Source: Microbotryomycetes sp. JL201
Taxonomy: Eukaryota > Basidiomycota > Microbotryomycetes
DNA: 64,000 nucleotides
Assembly (NCBI GenBank): GCA_033819885.1
Contig: JAQYUZ010000019.1
Span: 62,001 to 126,000, forward strand
Direction of reading: 5' to 3'
Made by a program: the position numbers and the translations under genes
The notes under the pieces: generated by a model
Database searches by the model: none
What the model was told of the DNA's origin: nothing
The model's input: the letters and a program-made list of their open reading frames with translations, nothing else
Shown: positions 12,057 to 22,851 of the stretch, one piece after another
Layout of the letters: each line of letters begins with the position of its first letter
How positions within the stretch are numbered: position 1 is the stretch's first letter

Positions 12057-14282
12057 ATGCCGATCCCTTTCCCGACAAAGAAGAATGCGATCCGCGAAGT
12101 GTTTGAGCTGCCGCACATGGTCTTTGAGAAGAACGTCGACATTCCGCTCAGGGACGGCGGCTTGTGCCGCGGCAACGTTTACAGGCCGAAACAGCCCGGA
12201 CGCTACCCTGTCATCATGACCTGTCAGTCACGCATCCGTACTGTGGGCTACAGTCTGCCTTCGGCTTGCGCCAAAGGGGCTTCGCGGGCCCGCGCTCGGG
12301 AGGCGGAATCGCAAACTAACAAACGGTTACTGTACAGATGGACCTTACGGCAAGGACTTTCCTTACAGCGAGTTTCATCCTCGCTCGTTTGAGCAGATTC
12401 CTGATGAGCAAAAGAGCGAGTACTCGGCATGGGAAACTCCTCATCCCGACGTAAGCACGGAATTCGTAGCGAAAGCTCGCTTGGACATTGATTGAGGGAC
12501 CATCGACCTGTCGCAGTATTGGACGAAGCAAGGCTACGTGGTCCTGCGCATCGACGAGCGAGGCATCGGATCGTCCCCTGGCTTCATGGATACGATGTCA
12601 GACCAGACCTCGGCCGATTTTGCCAACTGCATCGAATGGGCTGCGGAACAAGAATGGTCCAGCGGCAAGATTGGATTGCTCGGCATTTCGTACTTTGGTG
12701 GCTCGCAGTGGCGTGTCGCCGCTCGCCGACCCAAGGGCTTGACTTGCATCATCCCGTGGGAGGGTCAGTTCGGTCGTTTTACGTCGACTTGCTTCGGCAG
12801 CTGATGAGGCTTTATCCTGGTTCAGGCATGACTGATTACTACCGTGACCGTGTTCGTCAAGGTGGCATCTACAGTAACCAGTTTGTCTACTTTGTAAGTG
12901 GCGAGCTGATGCCTGCCGTGGCACTACGGCGGCGCGCTGACGAGACGTTGACTTTTGATAGTGGTGGAACAATCAAGTAATGCCAATGCAGTATGGCAAC
13001 CCTGAGAAGAAACCGCGCCGGTTTGGTCCTCATAATCCCGTCGGCAAGGCTATCGGGCCCGAGTGCATTGAGGGCACATTGACTCCGGAAGAGCTCGAGA
13101 GCCTGCGTCGCGACCAGACAATCGACAACCGTAACTTCCGCTTCCTTGACGAGCCGTATCACTCCAGCCGTGTTTACAACCTTGGTGACATTGAGGTTCC
13201 GACGCTGTCCGTTGCCAACCTCGGTGGCAACACGCTCCACTTGCGCGGCAATGTTGTCGGCTATCTCGAAGCAGGAACCAAGAACAAGTGGCTTTGGCTC
13301 ATTTCTGGCCGGTACGCCCGATCGTGATGCGGACTCCTCCCTGCGCTCGCACTGACGTGCTGCGTTCACAGCCACGACTTGCCGTTCTACCTTCCACACT
13401 TTGTAGAGCTTCAAAAGTCCTGTCAGTCATGACATGTCTTGCAGCAATGAATGAGGTTTGCTGACGTTTGTGTGAACCTATGCAGTCCTCGACTGCTGGC
13501 TCAAAGACGAGGACAACCGCGGTTGGAAGAAGGGTCCGAATGTTGACGTGCCCGCGATCAACATGCTCGTTCGCAAGGGCAACCCCGGAATCAACTCGAA
13601 CGAAGCAGAAGCCACCTTCCCCTTCCGCGAAGAGCGCGAGTGGCCTCTGGCTCGCACAGAGTACCGCAAGTTTTACCTGAACCCGGACTTGTCCCTGACG
13701 CCGACTCCCAAAGAAACATCAGAGACGATCAAGCTCGAAGCGCTCGGCAAGGGCGAGCCTGCGCAATTCAAGGTCACCTTTGACAAGGAGACCGAGATTG
13801 CAGGTCATCCTCTCGCCAACTTGGTTGTCAGTGTCGAGAAACGACCAGACGGTTCCGCACCGAAAGACGTCGATGTGTTTGTCACTTTGCGCCACTTGGA
13901 CGCTCAAGGCAAAGAGATCTTTTACACTGGTACCGCCGGCGATCCAGTTCCCTTGTGCAAGGGCTGGCTGCGCGCTTCGTTGCGCAAAGTTGACGAGTCG
14001 AACCCACGCCACCGATCCTGGTTCCCTCACCGCAACTACTTGTCGACTGACGTCGAGTTCCTCAAACCTGACAACTTGTACGACTTGTTGGTCGAGATTT
14101 GGCCAACAGCTTGCGTCGTGGACGCCGGCAACAGCATCGTGTTTGAAGTCGCCACCGGCGACACTCAGGGTGCAGCAATCTTCTTGCACCACGACCCTGT
14201 CGACCGCGACGAAGCCACTTTTGCTGGAACAAACGTTTTGCACTTTGGCGAAAAGACATGGGTTCAACTGCCGATCGTGTAA
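12057..14282 (+). CDS. CocE/NonD-type alpha/beta hydrolase (peptidase S15 family)
   Basis: Serine hydrolase of the X-Pro dipeptidyl-peptidase S15/cocaine esterase family; the natural substrate is unknown. The N-terminus reads NVDIPLRDGGLCRGNVYRP. The nucleophile elbow is IGLLGISYFGGSQW (Ser in G-x-S-Y-x-G), preceded by YVVLRIDERGIGSSPGF. The likely catalytic His is in SGRHDLPFY, formed across an intron. The C-terminal jelly-roll domain typical of the family follows (LANLVVSVEKRPDG, DVFVTLRHLDAQGKEIFY, LYDLLVEIWPTACVVDAG, GNSIVFEVATGDTQGA). Six or so short introns, all resolvable. No signal peptide, so probably cytosolic. Start MPIPFPTKKNAIREVFELP. Confidence 0.9.
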
Positions 14283-14389
14283 AGCAAGGATGAGGCATAG
14301 ATTGCAGAAGACTGAATGTACAACACTTTCGGGCATTACAGCAAACCAGGCGCGCATTGCAATAGACACCATCCTACAGATAGCATTTT

Positions 14390-17300
14390 CTATGCCCTGT
14401 TCTTGCCACCGCCCGCCTGACCAATCTCTCTATCAAACTTGCCACCTTTCTTACCTTTTTTGCGTTTTGATCCGGCTCCGGGACCGTCGCCGGCTTGTTT
14501 GACGGCCGTCATCTTTCTTGGCATGGCCGCCTTTTTCGCCGCTCGAATCGACGAATTAATTTTGGACGCAGAGCCTTCCTCTCGCTCTTGAGCGTCTTCC
14601 ATAGCCGCCATCTTGCGCCTCTTTTCCTTGCGAGACAAGCCCGAGAATGGAGTGCGTTTGGGCGCCTGCAAGCGAAAAATGACCCCAGAAGTGAGCGCGA
14701 GGCCTTGCCCGCAACACGTTGCGTTGAACTCACAGGCTTGGCGTCCTCTTCTGGAGCAGCTCGCTTCTTTCCCTTCTTGTCCGTGAATTTGCTGTTGTGC
14801 TCTGTTACTCCAAGGCCTTTGGCAATCTTTTTCTCTTGCGCTGTTTGGAACCAAGTTCGTGCCGGTCGAGCTTTGATTTCTGCCTCGTGCTCAATCATGT
14901 TGCGAGCCTTTGTAATTTCCATGTCACCTCGTCGGTACTGCCAAGTGCGCGTTAGCGGACAGCTCGCCACCCGATGGGTAAAAAACAGCGACTGACCGCC
15001 TTTTCTTCCTTCTCCTCGCGTTCGACTTCCTTGACCTCTGACTCGAGTGCCTGGAGCTGCTTTGCTGTTGCACTGACAACATCCACAGGAACACTCCTTT
15101 GCTTGATTGACTCGGGCGGAGCATGCTTCATGGCTAGCTTGACGAGCTTGCGATCCTCTTCGCCGACCAATGTCAAAGCTCGACCTTTCTTGCCTGCTCG
15201 AGCTGTTCGACCAACTCGATGGAGATAGATCTCGATCGACTTGGGCATCTCATAGTTGATAACGTTCTCAATACCTTTGATGTCGAGACTGTCACGAGCC
15301 CGAGTCAACGCGTCGCCATGCATGGACAGCGAAAGGTTATGCTCACCCTCGAGAAGCTAGATCTGTCGCAAGCAAGAATGCGCTCTCTCCCTCTCGGAAC
15401 CTCCTCAAACTAGTGAGTCGTTGTTCTTGCGTCAAGTCGCCGTGCAATTCATCGGATCGCTCTAGCCCTTGACCGTACAAAGTGAAGAGAATCTTCATAC
15501 GATGTGCTTGGGCCTTTGACCTGAAAAAGATGATCGTGCGACCGGCAGAAAACGACCTCGTACACAGGGACATGAGCAACGCTTCTCGGTGCCGTTCTCC
15601 AGAACGTCTGCCCCGCTCAATCGCCTCTCCTGCTTTGTCCCCTCGGACGCGCAAGACTGTCGAATTCTAGTCAGTACCGAGTCTCGGATCCGACGGTCTT
15701 CCCCAACCTACACTCTTGCACCAATCCCGAAGCCGTTGCACCCATCTCATCAATCTTGACTCGCACAGGTTTGTTCATCGACAACCTCGACAGAGACGCC
15801 ACCGACTCTGTTACGGTCGCCGAAAACAGCAAAGTCTGCCTCGAACGTGGAGCCGCAGTGATGATCTCTTCGAGCTCGTCTTTGAATCCCTCTTCAAGCA
15901 TTCGATCTGCTTCGTCTAACACGAGGATTTCGACTGCATCCATAGTGAACGATGGCGTATTGCGCACATGGTCAATGAGTCGGCCTGGTGTCGACACGAC
16001 GACGTCTGGCCGTTGCTTCAACTCTGCCTCTTGAACCTTGAGTGAGAGACCACCTGACCGATACAATGTGAGTCTAGCACAACCGTAGACGGTGTGGAAA
16101 AGTCCAACGCACCAACGCAGAGACAGAATTGAATGTCGGTGTACCGTGCCAACGCTTGTCCCACTCCATGAACCTGTACGGCGAGCTCACGAGTCGGAGT
16201 CATAACTACCACGCGTGTCGCAGGGTTCTTGCGATCCCTGTGCAAGAGTCGCTCAAGCACGCCGACCCAGAACGCGACCGTTTTGCCGGAACCGGTTGCC
16301 GAGCTAGCGACAATGTCTTTGCCCATCATGGCGACCGGAATACATTCCCTTTGAATGGGCGTTGGCTTGGATAAATTGAGCGAGCTCAGGGCGAGCAACA
16401 ACTGGCGCGACAGAGTGCAGCCTGGCAACGTGGTGAACGACTCTACTGCAGAGTTTGTGTTGGAATGAGACGTGAAAAATGCTTTGGCCGCTTTCGCGTT
16501 TGCTCGGGTTTGAGCATCTTGATCGTCATTGTCGTCACTGCTATCTAAATCGCTTTGCCCAACCTGTTCGTCCATAAGATCGTCGCCGAGCTCGGCTAGG
16601 GCCGCGAAACCCGTTGGTCCTGTCGAGAATCCTCTGAGTTTTCTCCCTGCATCCAGTATGTCGTCCTTTCGCTTACCAGACTCGTCTACGTCCGAAGTAG
16701 GCTGGGTATCACCGCCGCCGAGCTCGAGCCAGTCTTCGTCGTCTACCTCAGCCTGTCTATCTGGTGAATCGCCGGCAGCGTCATCGGCTGCGCTGCCGGT
16801 TTGACTCTCGTCGTCACTGCCTTCTGCGCCATCAGACTGCGCTTCGTTGGCATCAGAGTCGATCCCGCCAAACTCTTCCTCGAGCTCTGCCATCATTTCT
16901 TCTTCGAGACTGTTGGCTTCGTCGTCGTTGTCTTCCAAGTCAGTGCCTTGAAACTCGTCGGCATCGTCATCGCTGTTGTCCTTGTCGCCCGGTGTTCCCT
17001 GTGTTGCCCTGATTGGTGCCCTCCGTGCGATGATTTCATCTACAGTAACGCGTGGCTGCGAGAGGCGAGATGCGTGAGTTTTGCGAGAGCTCAGCTCTGA
17101 GCGGCACTCGTACACACCATGGCGTTTGGTCGTTTGACGAGGTATTTGTCTCCACCGTCCTAAACCACGCACTCGCTTTTGTCAACTAAAAGACACGAGA
17201 AACTTTCTTTGCAGGCTGCGAATTGACTGACCCAAACATCGTTGCGCCTCGAACCGACGTAGCCGCCACCGAGGCCGTCAAAGACGAATGCTTTCGACAT

Positions 17301-17573
17301 TGCGCCGTCGTCCTGTTCCTCGTGAGGCTCGTCCTCGTCGTCCTGTTCGTCGGCCGAGACGTCGTCGATTGAGCGCTTTCCACGCTGCTTTGCTTGCTTC
17401 ATGGCTTGTTTAGACTTTTTCTTAGCTTGCTTGGTAGTCTTTTTAGGTTGAGTGGATGACCCGTTGGCGTGTTGCTGTGTACGTGCGGCGGCGTTTGAAG
17501 GACGGGCGAACGCTGGCCGCTGCTCCGGCGATTGCTCGTCGTCTGACGACATGGTCATGATGAGGTCGGCCAT
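14390..17573 (-). CDS. DRS1: DEAD-box RNA helicase Drs1 (DDX27 family), 60S biogenesis
   Basis: Nucleolar ATP-dependent RNA helicase required for 27S pre-rRNA processing. The N-terminus is long and acidic with Lys-rich blocks ([28 protein letters not shown]). The helicase core shows [17 protein letters not shown] (motif I), [102 protein letters not shown] and [18 protein letters not shown]. The [12 protein letters not shown] form is characteristic of Drs1. The tail is basic ([16 protein letters not shown]). Several short introns. The start [14 protein letters not shown] at 17573 faces a divergent gene 150 bases away. Confidence 0.93.
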
Positions 17574-17723
17574 TGTGTGTCAGTCGACTCGGGCCGAGGG
17601 TGTGCCTGTGCGCTGTGAGCGTGCTTGAAGCAGACGAAGGTCCGGTTCGATTGCGCGCGCGCACTTTGGACTTTTTTCGATAGAGTGGATCAGCCACCCT
17701 TCCCGGTCCAGTCTGCCGCTCAG
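17574..17723. promoter_or_regulatory. short bidirectional promoter
   Basis: These 150 bases between two divergent start codons (DRS1 and the PLP lyase) must contain both promoters and 5' leaders. No classical TATA box is evident. Confidence 0.5.
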
Positions 17724-18719
17724 ATGGCGGACATCAATGATTTCAAGATCATGACGGCGACAAGATACACCCCCACGTCCGGCTTGGCGCTCGTCGAGCG
17801 TCATTGCCTCCGGCTCCAACTCGCCCACGCTAGCCTCGCAAAGCTCATGCCCGACTCGTGGTGCGCACAGTCCAAGTTTCCAGATTGGACAACGATTGAG
17901 CGCGAGATGTGGAGCGCATGCCAGCGCGTTGGCTTGGGCAATCCGCTGCGCGTGAGTTGGGCAAAGGCCGCGTCTCGCGATGCTGTGCGACAGCTGACGA
18001 CAGCCACTTTTGCAGATTCGAGTGACCATCGGACATGACGTGCTGCCTCATGCTCAGGCGTTCCCGCTCGAGCGCATGCCGCCGTGTCAGTGCCCATCGT
18101 CTGCCAAGAAACCGCCTCGCCACCACTGACTCCAAAACAAGGCAGACCCGATCCAGCTCGTGTTTGACGACCGGGCTACAGACTACTCGGATCCCTTCAT
18201 GAGGTACAAGACGACACACAGGACGACGTACGACACTGCTCGATTGCGGCACGGTGCGTTCGTTTTTTCGAAAAGACGCAGTCACCGCACGCTGTGATGC
18301 TATTGCTCATCTCATGACTCGGACAGGTGCAACTCTGAGACCCTCCGACAACGAGCAAGATCCGCCGTTCGACGTCATCCTCTTCAACGATCGCAATCAA
18401 GTGACGGAAACGACAATCGCCAACATTGCGTTCAAATTTGACGATAGCGATACAACATGGCTCACTCCATCGTCAGAATGTGGTTTGCTGGAAGGAGTTC
18501 AACGTCAAGAGATGCTTGAGAACAAGGAACTGCGAGAAGAGGTCATCCAAGTGACCAGAGTCGAGCAAGCGGCGGCCGTGCGTCTTGTTTCTTGCTCACG
18601 GGCGAGTATGCTCTGACTCTGTATCCTTACGCGTCCAGAGAGGCTCCTTGCAAATCATCTGTCTCAATGGAGTGCGAGGCGTGTTTCCGGCGAGGCTAAG
18701 AACGACAGAACGGCGATAG
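17724..18719 (+). CDS. class IV PLP-dependent lyase, aminodeoxychorismate lyase-like
   Basis: Fold type IV PLP enzyme of the PabC/Abz2 kind, which forms 4-aminobenzoate for folate synthesis; a branched-chain or D-amino acid aminotransferase is less likely given its small size. The catalytic lysine motif is MRYKTTHRTTYDTAR. The PLP-phosphate and substrate motifs follow: DVILFNDRNQVTETTIANIA and TPSSECGLLEGVQRQEML. Exons read MADINDFKIMTATRYTPTSG, then IRVTIGHDVLPHAQAFPLER, then GSLQIICLNGVRGVFPARL, joined by four or five GT-AG introns in frame. The stop TAG is at 18717-18719. ATG 17724 is the first ATG in frame. Confidence 0.82.
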
Positions 18720-18769
18720 AAATACAAGACACTGACGTTGAAACGCGCACTACTGATTGGAGATCAAGC

Positions 18770-20087
18770 TCAAGCCGATACCGGACCCCATTCGCCGAAC
18801 TGGTATTGCGTCTGTACGCAGAACGGCGTTTCAGCTCACGTCAGCCAATTATTACGGCTGATTGCGAGTGGGAGTCAACTCACGTTGGCCATGTTGATGA
18901 TCTCCCAAGTTTCTGCGGGTGACGTGTTCTTGGTGCCTTCGTCCTCCTTGTCACCAGCCGCGCCAGCCGCGAACAAGACTGGGGCGTAATGATCGTCCGT
19001 GCCGTGCGCGTCACGGTACAGCGGGTGGCGCAACAACCGCATGGCAGCCTTGCGCAAAGCCGGACCCGAGTTCTTTGTCAGTGCATCGCGAGCTTCGTTT
19101 CGGAAATCGACAGCCCATCGCTCGGGAGGGTATTGCTGTGCCAAATTGTCGCGGTAGATGACGATGTTGGACCACTTGTTGCGGTACAAGTTGTGTACAA
19201 CGCCCTTTGTAGACGAGAAGCCGGGTCAGTATCCAGATGTAATCGAAGCTAAAACGTCACAGGCTCACGCCCGTGCCAATGATCAAGTAGTCTTCATATC
19301 TGAGCGGTCGAACTGCTGCGCCGATCGAAACCAACAATTCTGGGTCGCTGCAGTCAGAAAGTTTCTTGTCAGCCGCGAGCGACACTCTTTGGCCGGCTGA
19401 ATGCGCTCACTAATAAGCGTTCGTCGAGATAACAGTCACGGGAGGTGAGCTCTTGGGGAACATCCAATTCAACACGAGGAAAACGTCATGCACTGTCCAC
19501 GTCGAACCCAGTCAGCCGCGAACGGAACAAGTCACGTGACTGCCGAGCCACCCACCCCATTCAAGGTTCGGGTTAAGTTTCGCCTCGATTCCCTGTGCGA
19601 CGAGCAAGTCTTGAACCTTTCTGGCGAGCTTTGGCGACGAGTTGATCTGCACAAGTCACGCGCGAGAACCACGGGCAAACGTAGCGTTCGGAACGGGTCA
19701 ACTTTCGGACGCCACACGACCGCATAAAACATCGGCTTCAGAAGGAGGATCGCACCTGGTAGTCTACATATTTTGAAGGGTCGACCCAGGCGACGGGCTG
19801 CTTCTTGGGGTTTCCATCGTTTGAAGCAATCTCGACTCCGTTGCCAGACACCTCCCAGTGCGCTCCGAGAAACACGACACCTTTGACATTGCGCTTCATG
19901 GCCTCTTCGCCAACGCTTTGCCACCATCTGTCGAATGCGCAAGCGCCAATGTATCAGTCGACTCTCGCCTTAGTTCGGGGGTGACATCTTCTGGGAACCG
20001 AGCTCACCTGCCACTCTCCGTGTCTTCGCCGAGCATCATGGTTGAACCGTGCGAGACGAGAATCACGGGCGTCGGATGTTTCGTCAT
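18770..20087 (-). CDS. LigB-type extradiol ring-cleavage dioxygenase (DODA-like)
   Basis: Class III non-haem iron dioxygenase of the 4,5-DOPA/aromatic ring-opening family. It opens a catechol ring next to the hydroxyls. The sequence shows TPVILVSHGSTMMLGED at the start, GVVFLGAHWEVSG (metal His), YPPERWAVDFRNEARDAL and TDDHYAPVLFAAGAAG (active-site His pair). The last intron joins EIINMAN to TQYQFGEWGPVSA and a stop at 18770-18772. The start ATG at 20087 gives MTKHPTPVIL. About seven short introns. The gene diverges from an FAD monooxygenase 315 bases away, and the two could act on one aromatic substrate. The preferred substrate is not predictable. Confidence 0.88.
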
Positions 20088-20402
20088 GTTCGGCGTGTCG
20101 TGTGTGGTCGAATTGTGAGGGCGCACAACGCTCAAATCTCCCCGCTCTCCCAAGGTCCCAGCCGAAGTGGGAGAGCGCTCGGGTTTTCTGCTCGTCGATC
20201 GGCCATATGAGGAATTGTGCGGAATCTGTGGACAAGGCTCAAATCGCTGACAAACCCCTGCAGAGTCGGACGTCGAATTTTTTTTTGTGCGTTAAACCGG
20301 GATGTCGGGACCCCGCTCGGCGCCAAAAGACTTGCGGCGGCGGCGTCAGTCGTCGGACCTCTTCTCTCCCTTTTCCGCCTTCGAGTCTTTCATTTGTATA
20401 CG
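20088..20402. promoter_or_regulatory. divergent promoter between dioxygenase and FAD monooxygenase
   Basis: This 315-base region lies between two start codons. It contains a T8 run at about 20279-20286 and a CT-rich stretch close to the monooxygenase start. Co-regulation of the pair is an inference from the layout. Confidence 0.4.
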
Positions 20403-21974
20403 ATGCCTTCAGCAGACTCGTCACGCCTTCGCGTAGTTGTTGTCGGAGGTAGGGTGCATGGATACGGTCGAGCCGTGAACGGGCAACTGAACAAGATTCT
20501 CTGCATTCATCAGCTGGAATCGCTGGGTTGGCAGCAGCGACGGCACTCCGGGAACATGACGTTGTCGTCCTCGAACAGAGCCGCATGAACCAAGAAATCG
20601 GCGCCGCCATCCATCTCGGCCCGAACGCCGCAAGGATCGCAATCGACAGGTGGGGCATGAAGGTTGAAAACATGGGCAGCCCAATCGTGCACTGGGTAAG
20701 AGAATGTTGTGTTATTTTCTGTCCCAACCAGCGAACCACAAGAGCTGACACAATTTGCGCGCCGGGCAACTTAGTACAAAGAGCTCGACAAGGACGGCAA
20801 AATTCAAATTAATGCGCCCATTGACACGATCAAGGGCTTTGGAGCCCCGTGGCTTTTGAACCACCGTGTCGACTTGCACACTGAGCTGAAGCGACTCGCC
20901 ACCACGACCGACGGACCTGGATCGCCTGCCGTTCTTCAAACGGCGTCCAAGGTCAAGTCTGTTGTGAGTGCTCAAGAGAATAGACTCGTCGCGGGGATCG
21001 TATTCACTTGCTATCTTCTTGATGCAGAACTGCGAAGAGGGAATCGTCGAGCTCGAGAACGGCGAGACTGTTCGCGGCGACGTCATTGTGGGTGCAGACG
21101 GCATTCACAGCGTCACCCGTGCAGCTATCCTCGGTGAAAAGATTGTCGCACAGCCCACCGGACACTCGGCGTACCGCTGCCTCGTGAGTTGATCCTGATT
21201 CGGTCTTGTTTCCATCTGTCTGACCGCTAGAGCTTTTTGGATGGCAGATTCCTGCTGAAAAGGTTCGCGCTGACCCCGAACTGGCATGGCTCGTTGACTC
21301 GTCAAACCCTGGCTTGGCAACATTTGTCGGCCACGACCGACGTGTCGTCGCCTACCCGTGCCGCCGTTGCGAGTACCTCAACATTGTGGCCATCATTCCC
21401 GACACATCCCTCCAGTCGGAATCTGCGCAAGTGTGGAACGCTCCTGGCTCGGTCGAAGAGCTCGTCGAGGCGTTCTCGTACTTTGGAGACAATGTCAAGC
21501 GATTGTTGAGCATGGCGCCGAGCTGTGGTCTGTGGCAGTTGCGCGACCAGGATCCGCTGCCAACGTGGACAAAGGGACGTGCGATCATCATCGGTGACGC
21601 CGCACATGCCATGTTGCCTCGTGAGTGGACAAGACGATCTCCTTGAAGAAGATTCTCGGCGCTGAGCGTCCCATTTCACAGATCAAGGTCAAGGAGGCGG
21701 ACAAGCCGTCGAGGATGCCGAGGCACTGGGAGCACTGCTCAAGGGTGCCACGAACGCGTCAAACGTGCCTCAGTTGCTCGAGCAAGTTCAAAAGGTTAGG
21801 TACCAGCGGGCCACCAACATTCAAGGGTTCTCTCGTCAAAAAGCTCTTGGCGCTCGGGAGGGAGAGACGTTCACACTGAACGCGCAAGAATTTGTTCCTT
21901 ACAACTTTGGATACAATGGCGCCGTAGAGTGGGCCAAGAAGAATGATATCGAGATCGTATCAGCAGTGGCATAA
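20403..21974 (+). CDS. FAD-dependent aromatic monooxygenase (salicylate hydroxylase-like)
   Basis: Single-component flavin hydroxylase that would use NAD(P)H and O2 to hydroxylate an aromatic ring. The Rossmann GxGxxG motif VVVVGGAGIAGLAAATAL is rebuilt across the first intron (GGA-G|CT). Other motifs: AAIHLGPNAARIAIDRWG, RGDVIVGADGIHSVTRAAIL (DG motif) and AIIIGDAAHAMLPHQGQGGG (GD motif, also across an intron), followed by QAVEDAEALGALL. ATG 20403 gives MPSADSSRLRVVVVGG. Six or so introns. The C-terminus (FVPYNFGYNGAVEWAK) is typical for this subfamily. It is divergent from an extradiol dioxygenase, giving a hydroxylate-then-cleave arrangement. Confidence 0.9.
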
Positions 21975-22150
21975 GTCTACAGAGGACTATTCCTTTTGTA
22001 ACGTTATTGCATTCGAGTGATCCATACAGAGCTACCGTGAGAACACGAGAGAACTTTTGGGAGTCAGAGCTATGAGGCGCAGTTAATGTTCCTCGATCAC
22101 GCTGTCAGCCTCGAGTTTCGATTGTGTCGATAGTGTTCGGACTCGAGCGA

Positions 22151-22250
22151 TCTCTGCGCAGCGTCTGCAGATGCGCAAGCAAGCTTATGCTCGATTTCGA
22201 TCTCTGCGCTGCGTCTGCAGATGCGCAAGCAAGCTTATGCTCGATTTGCC
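22151..22250. repeat. 50-bp tandem duplication, two copies
   Basis: The 50-base unit 22151-22200 is followed directly by 22201-22250. Both begin TCTCTGCGC and share GCGTCTGCAGATGCGCAAGC and AAGCTTATGCTCGATTT. They differ at the tenth base (A versus T) and in the last three bases. Such a recent-looking duplication lies outside any recognised gene. Confidence 0.9.
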
Positions 22251-22303
22251 AGTCAAAGTGTTCCCTCTATGTTTTTGGCGCTCACTCTAACGTGGATCTG
22301 TCC

Positions 22304-22346
22304 CAACAAATTATCCGTTGCATTACATCACTTTCTCATCTACAGG
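22304..22346 (+). repeat. degenerate 43-nt repeat, copy 1
   Basis: Runs from CAACAAATTATCCGTTGC to CATCTACAGG. By eye about 30 of 43 positions match the copy at 22723-22765 without gaps, and most differences are transitions. A third, weaker copy is at 22365-22407. Confidence 0.6.
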
Positions 22347-22364
22347 ATTTTTTTGTTTTTTTCT

Positions 22365-22407
22365 AAACAAACTATCCATTGCGATTGATTACTTGGTCAT
22401 AGAACGG
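22365..22407 (+). repeat. degenerate 43-nt repeat, copy 2
   Basis: Reads AAACAAACTATCCATTGCG, then ATTGATTACTTGGTCAT, in register with the copies at 22304 and 22723. It is preceded by a T-rich run and followed by GGGGGATTTTTTTTTC. Confidence 0.5.
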
Positions 22408-22587
22408 GGGATTTTTTTTTCTAAACAAACGGGGGAAAAAGGGAGACAAGTCCAAGGAAAGCTGCCAGGTGTTTGCTGAATATATTCATCCATTTGAAAG
22501 AGGTCCTAAAATGCTCGAACCTTCGGTCCCCTCGTTTATTTTTGCAATTTATGTACGTTTGAAGGCGTGGCCGTGTTATCAAACCAC

Positions 22588-22668
22588 GGGTGCGTGGTCC
22601 ATTGGTTAAGATTTCTGCCTTCCATGATTCGAAAGCAGAAGAAAGGGGTTCGATTCCCCTCGCACTCA
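22588..22668 (+). tRNA. tRNA-Gly (anticodon UCC) with a 9-nt intron
   Basis: Acceptor stem GGGTGCG pairs with CGCACTC (one G-U), discriminator A22668. The D arm is GTC-CATTGGTTAA-GAT, anticodon stem TCTGC/GCAGA, variable loop AGAA, and T arm AGGGG-TTCGATT-CCCCT. The anticodon loop would be 16 nt; removing TGATTCGAA (22625-22633), located after position 37 as in nuclear tRNA introns, leaves the 7-nt loop CTTCCAA with anticodon TCC (22621-22623), reading GGA. The mature length is 72 nt, usual for tRNA-Gly. The B box GGTTCGATTCC is intact and a T run follows. Confidence 0.88.
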
Positions 22669-22673
22669 ATTAA

Positions 22674-22680
22674 TTTTTTT
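22674..22680 (+). terminator. RNA polymerase III terminator of the tRNA
   Basis: Seven consecutive T residues lie six bases after the tRNA 3' end, the standard Pol III stop signal. Confidence 0.8.
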
Positions 22681-22722
22681 CTGGCTCTCTTCTGCGGTTT
22701 GGCTGCCTTCTTTTTTCTTGCC

Positions 22723-22765
22723 CAACAAACCGTCTATCGCATTTGATGACTTGATTACCTACAGG
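22723..22765 (+). repeat. degenerate 43-nt repeat, copy 3
   Basis: Runs from CAACAAACCGTCTATCGC to TTACCTACAGG. It has the same length as copy 1 and the same flanks CAACAAA and CTACAGG. It lies on the far side of the tRNA gene from copies 1 and 2. Confidence 0.6.
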
Positions 22766-22851
22766 TGTCCCTGTACTTTTGACCCTGCTGGCTAGCGGAT
22801 TTTTGGTTCGAGAACGGGCTGGATTGCACTGCAGCCTTATTGAAAACCCTC

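Larger units (their letters stand above)
21975..22587. other. gene-poor interval with repeats
   Basis: No gene seen. This 613-base stretch contains a 50-bp tandem duplication, two copies of a degenerate 43-nt repeat, and T-rich runs (ATTTTTTTTTCTAAACAAAC). It is visibly more AT-rich than its surroundings and leads into the tRNA gene. Confidence 0.5.

Noticed and set aside
12492-12980. Open frame of 162 codons on the plus strand within the CocE-type hydrolase
   Set aside because: Overlaps the true exons in another frame and has no family similarity.
22588-22668. Reading the tRNA as a pseudogene with a 16-nt loop
   Set aside because: All stems, the B box and terminator are intact and a nine-base intron at the canonical place explains the loop.
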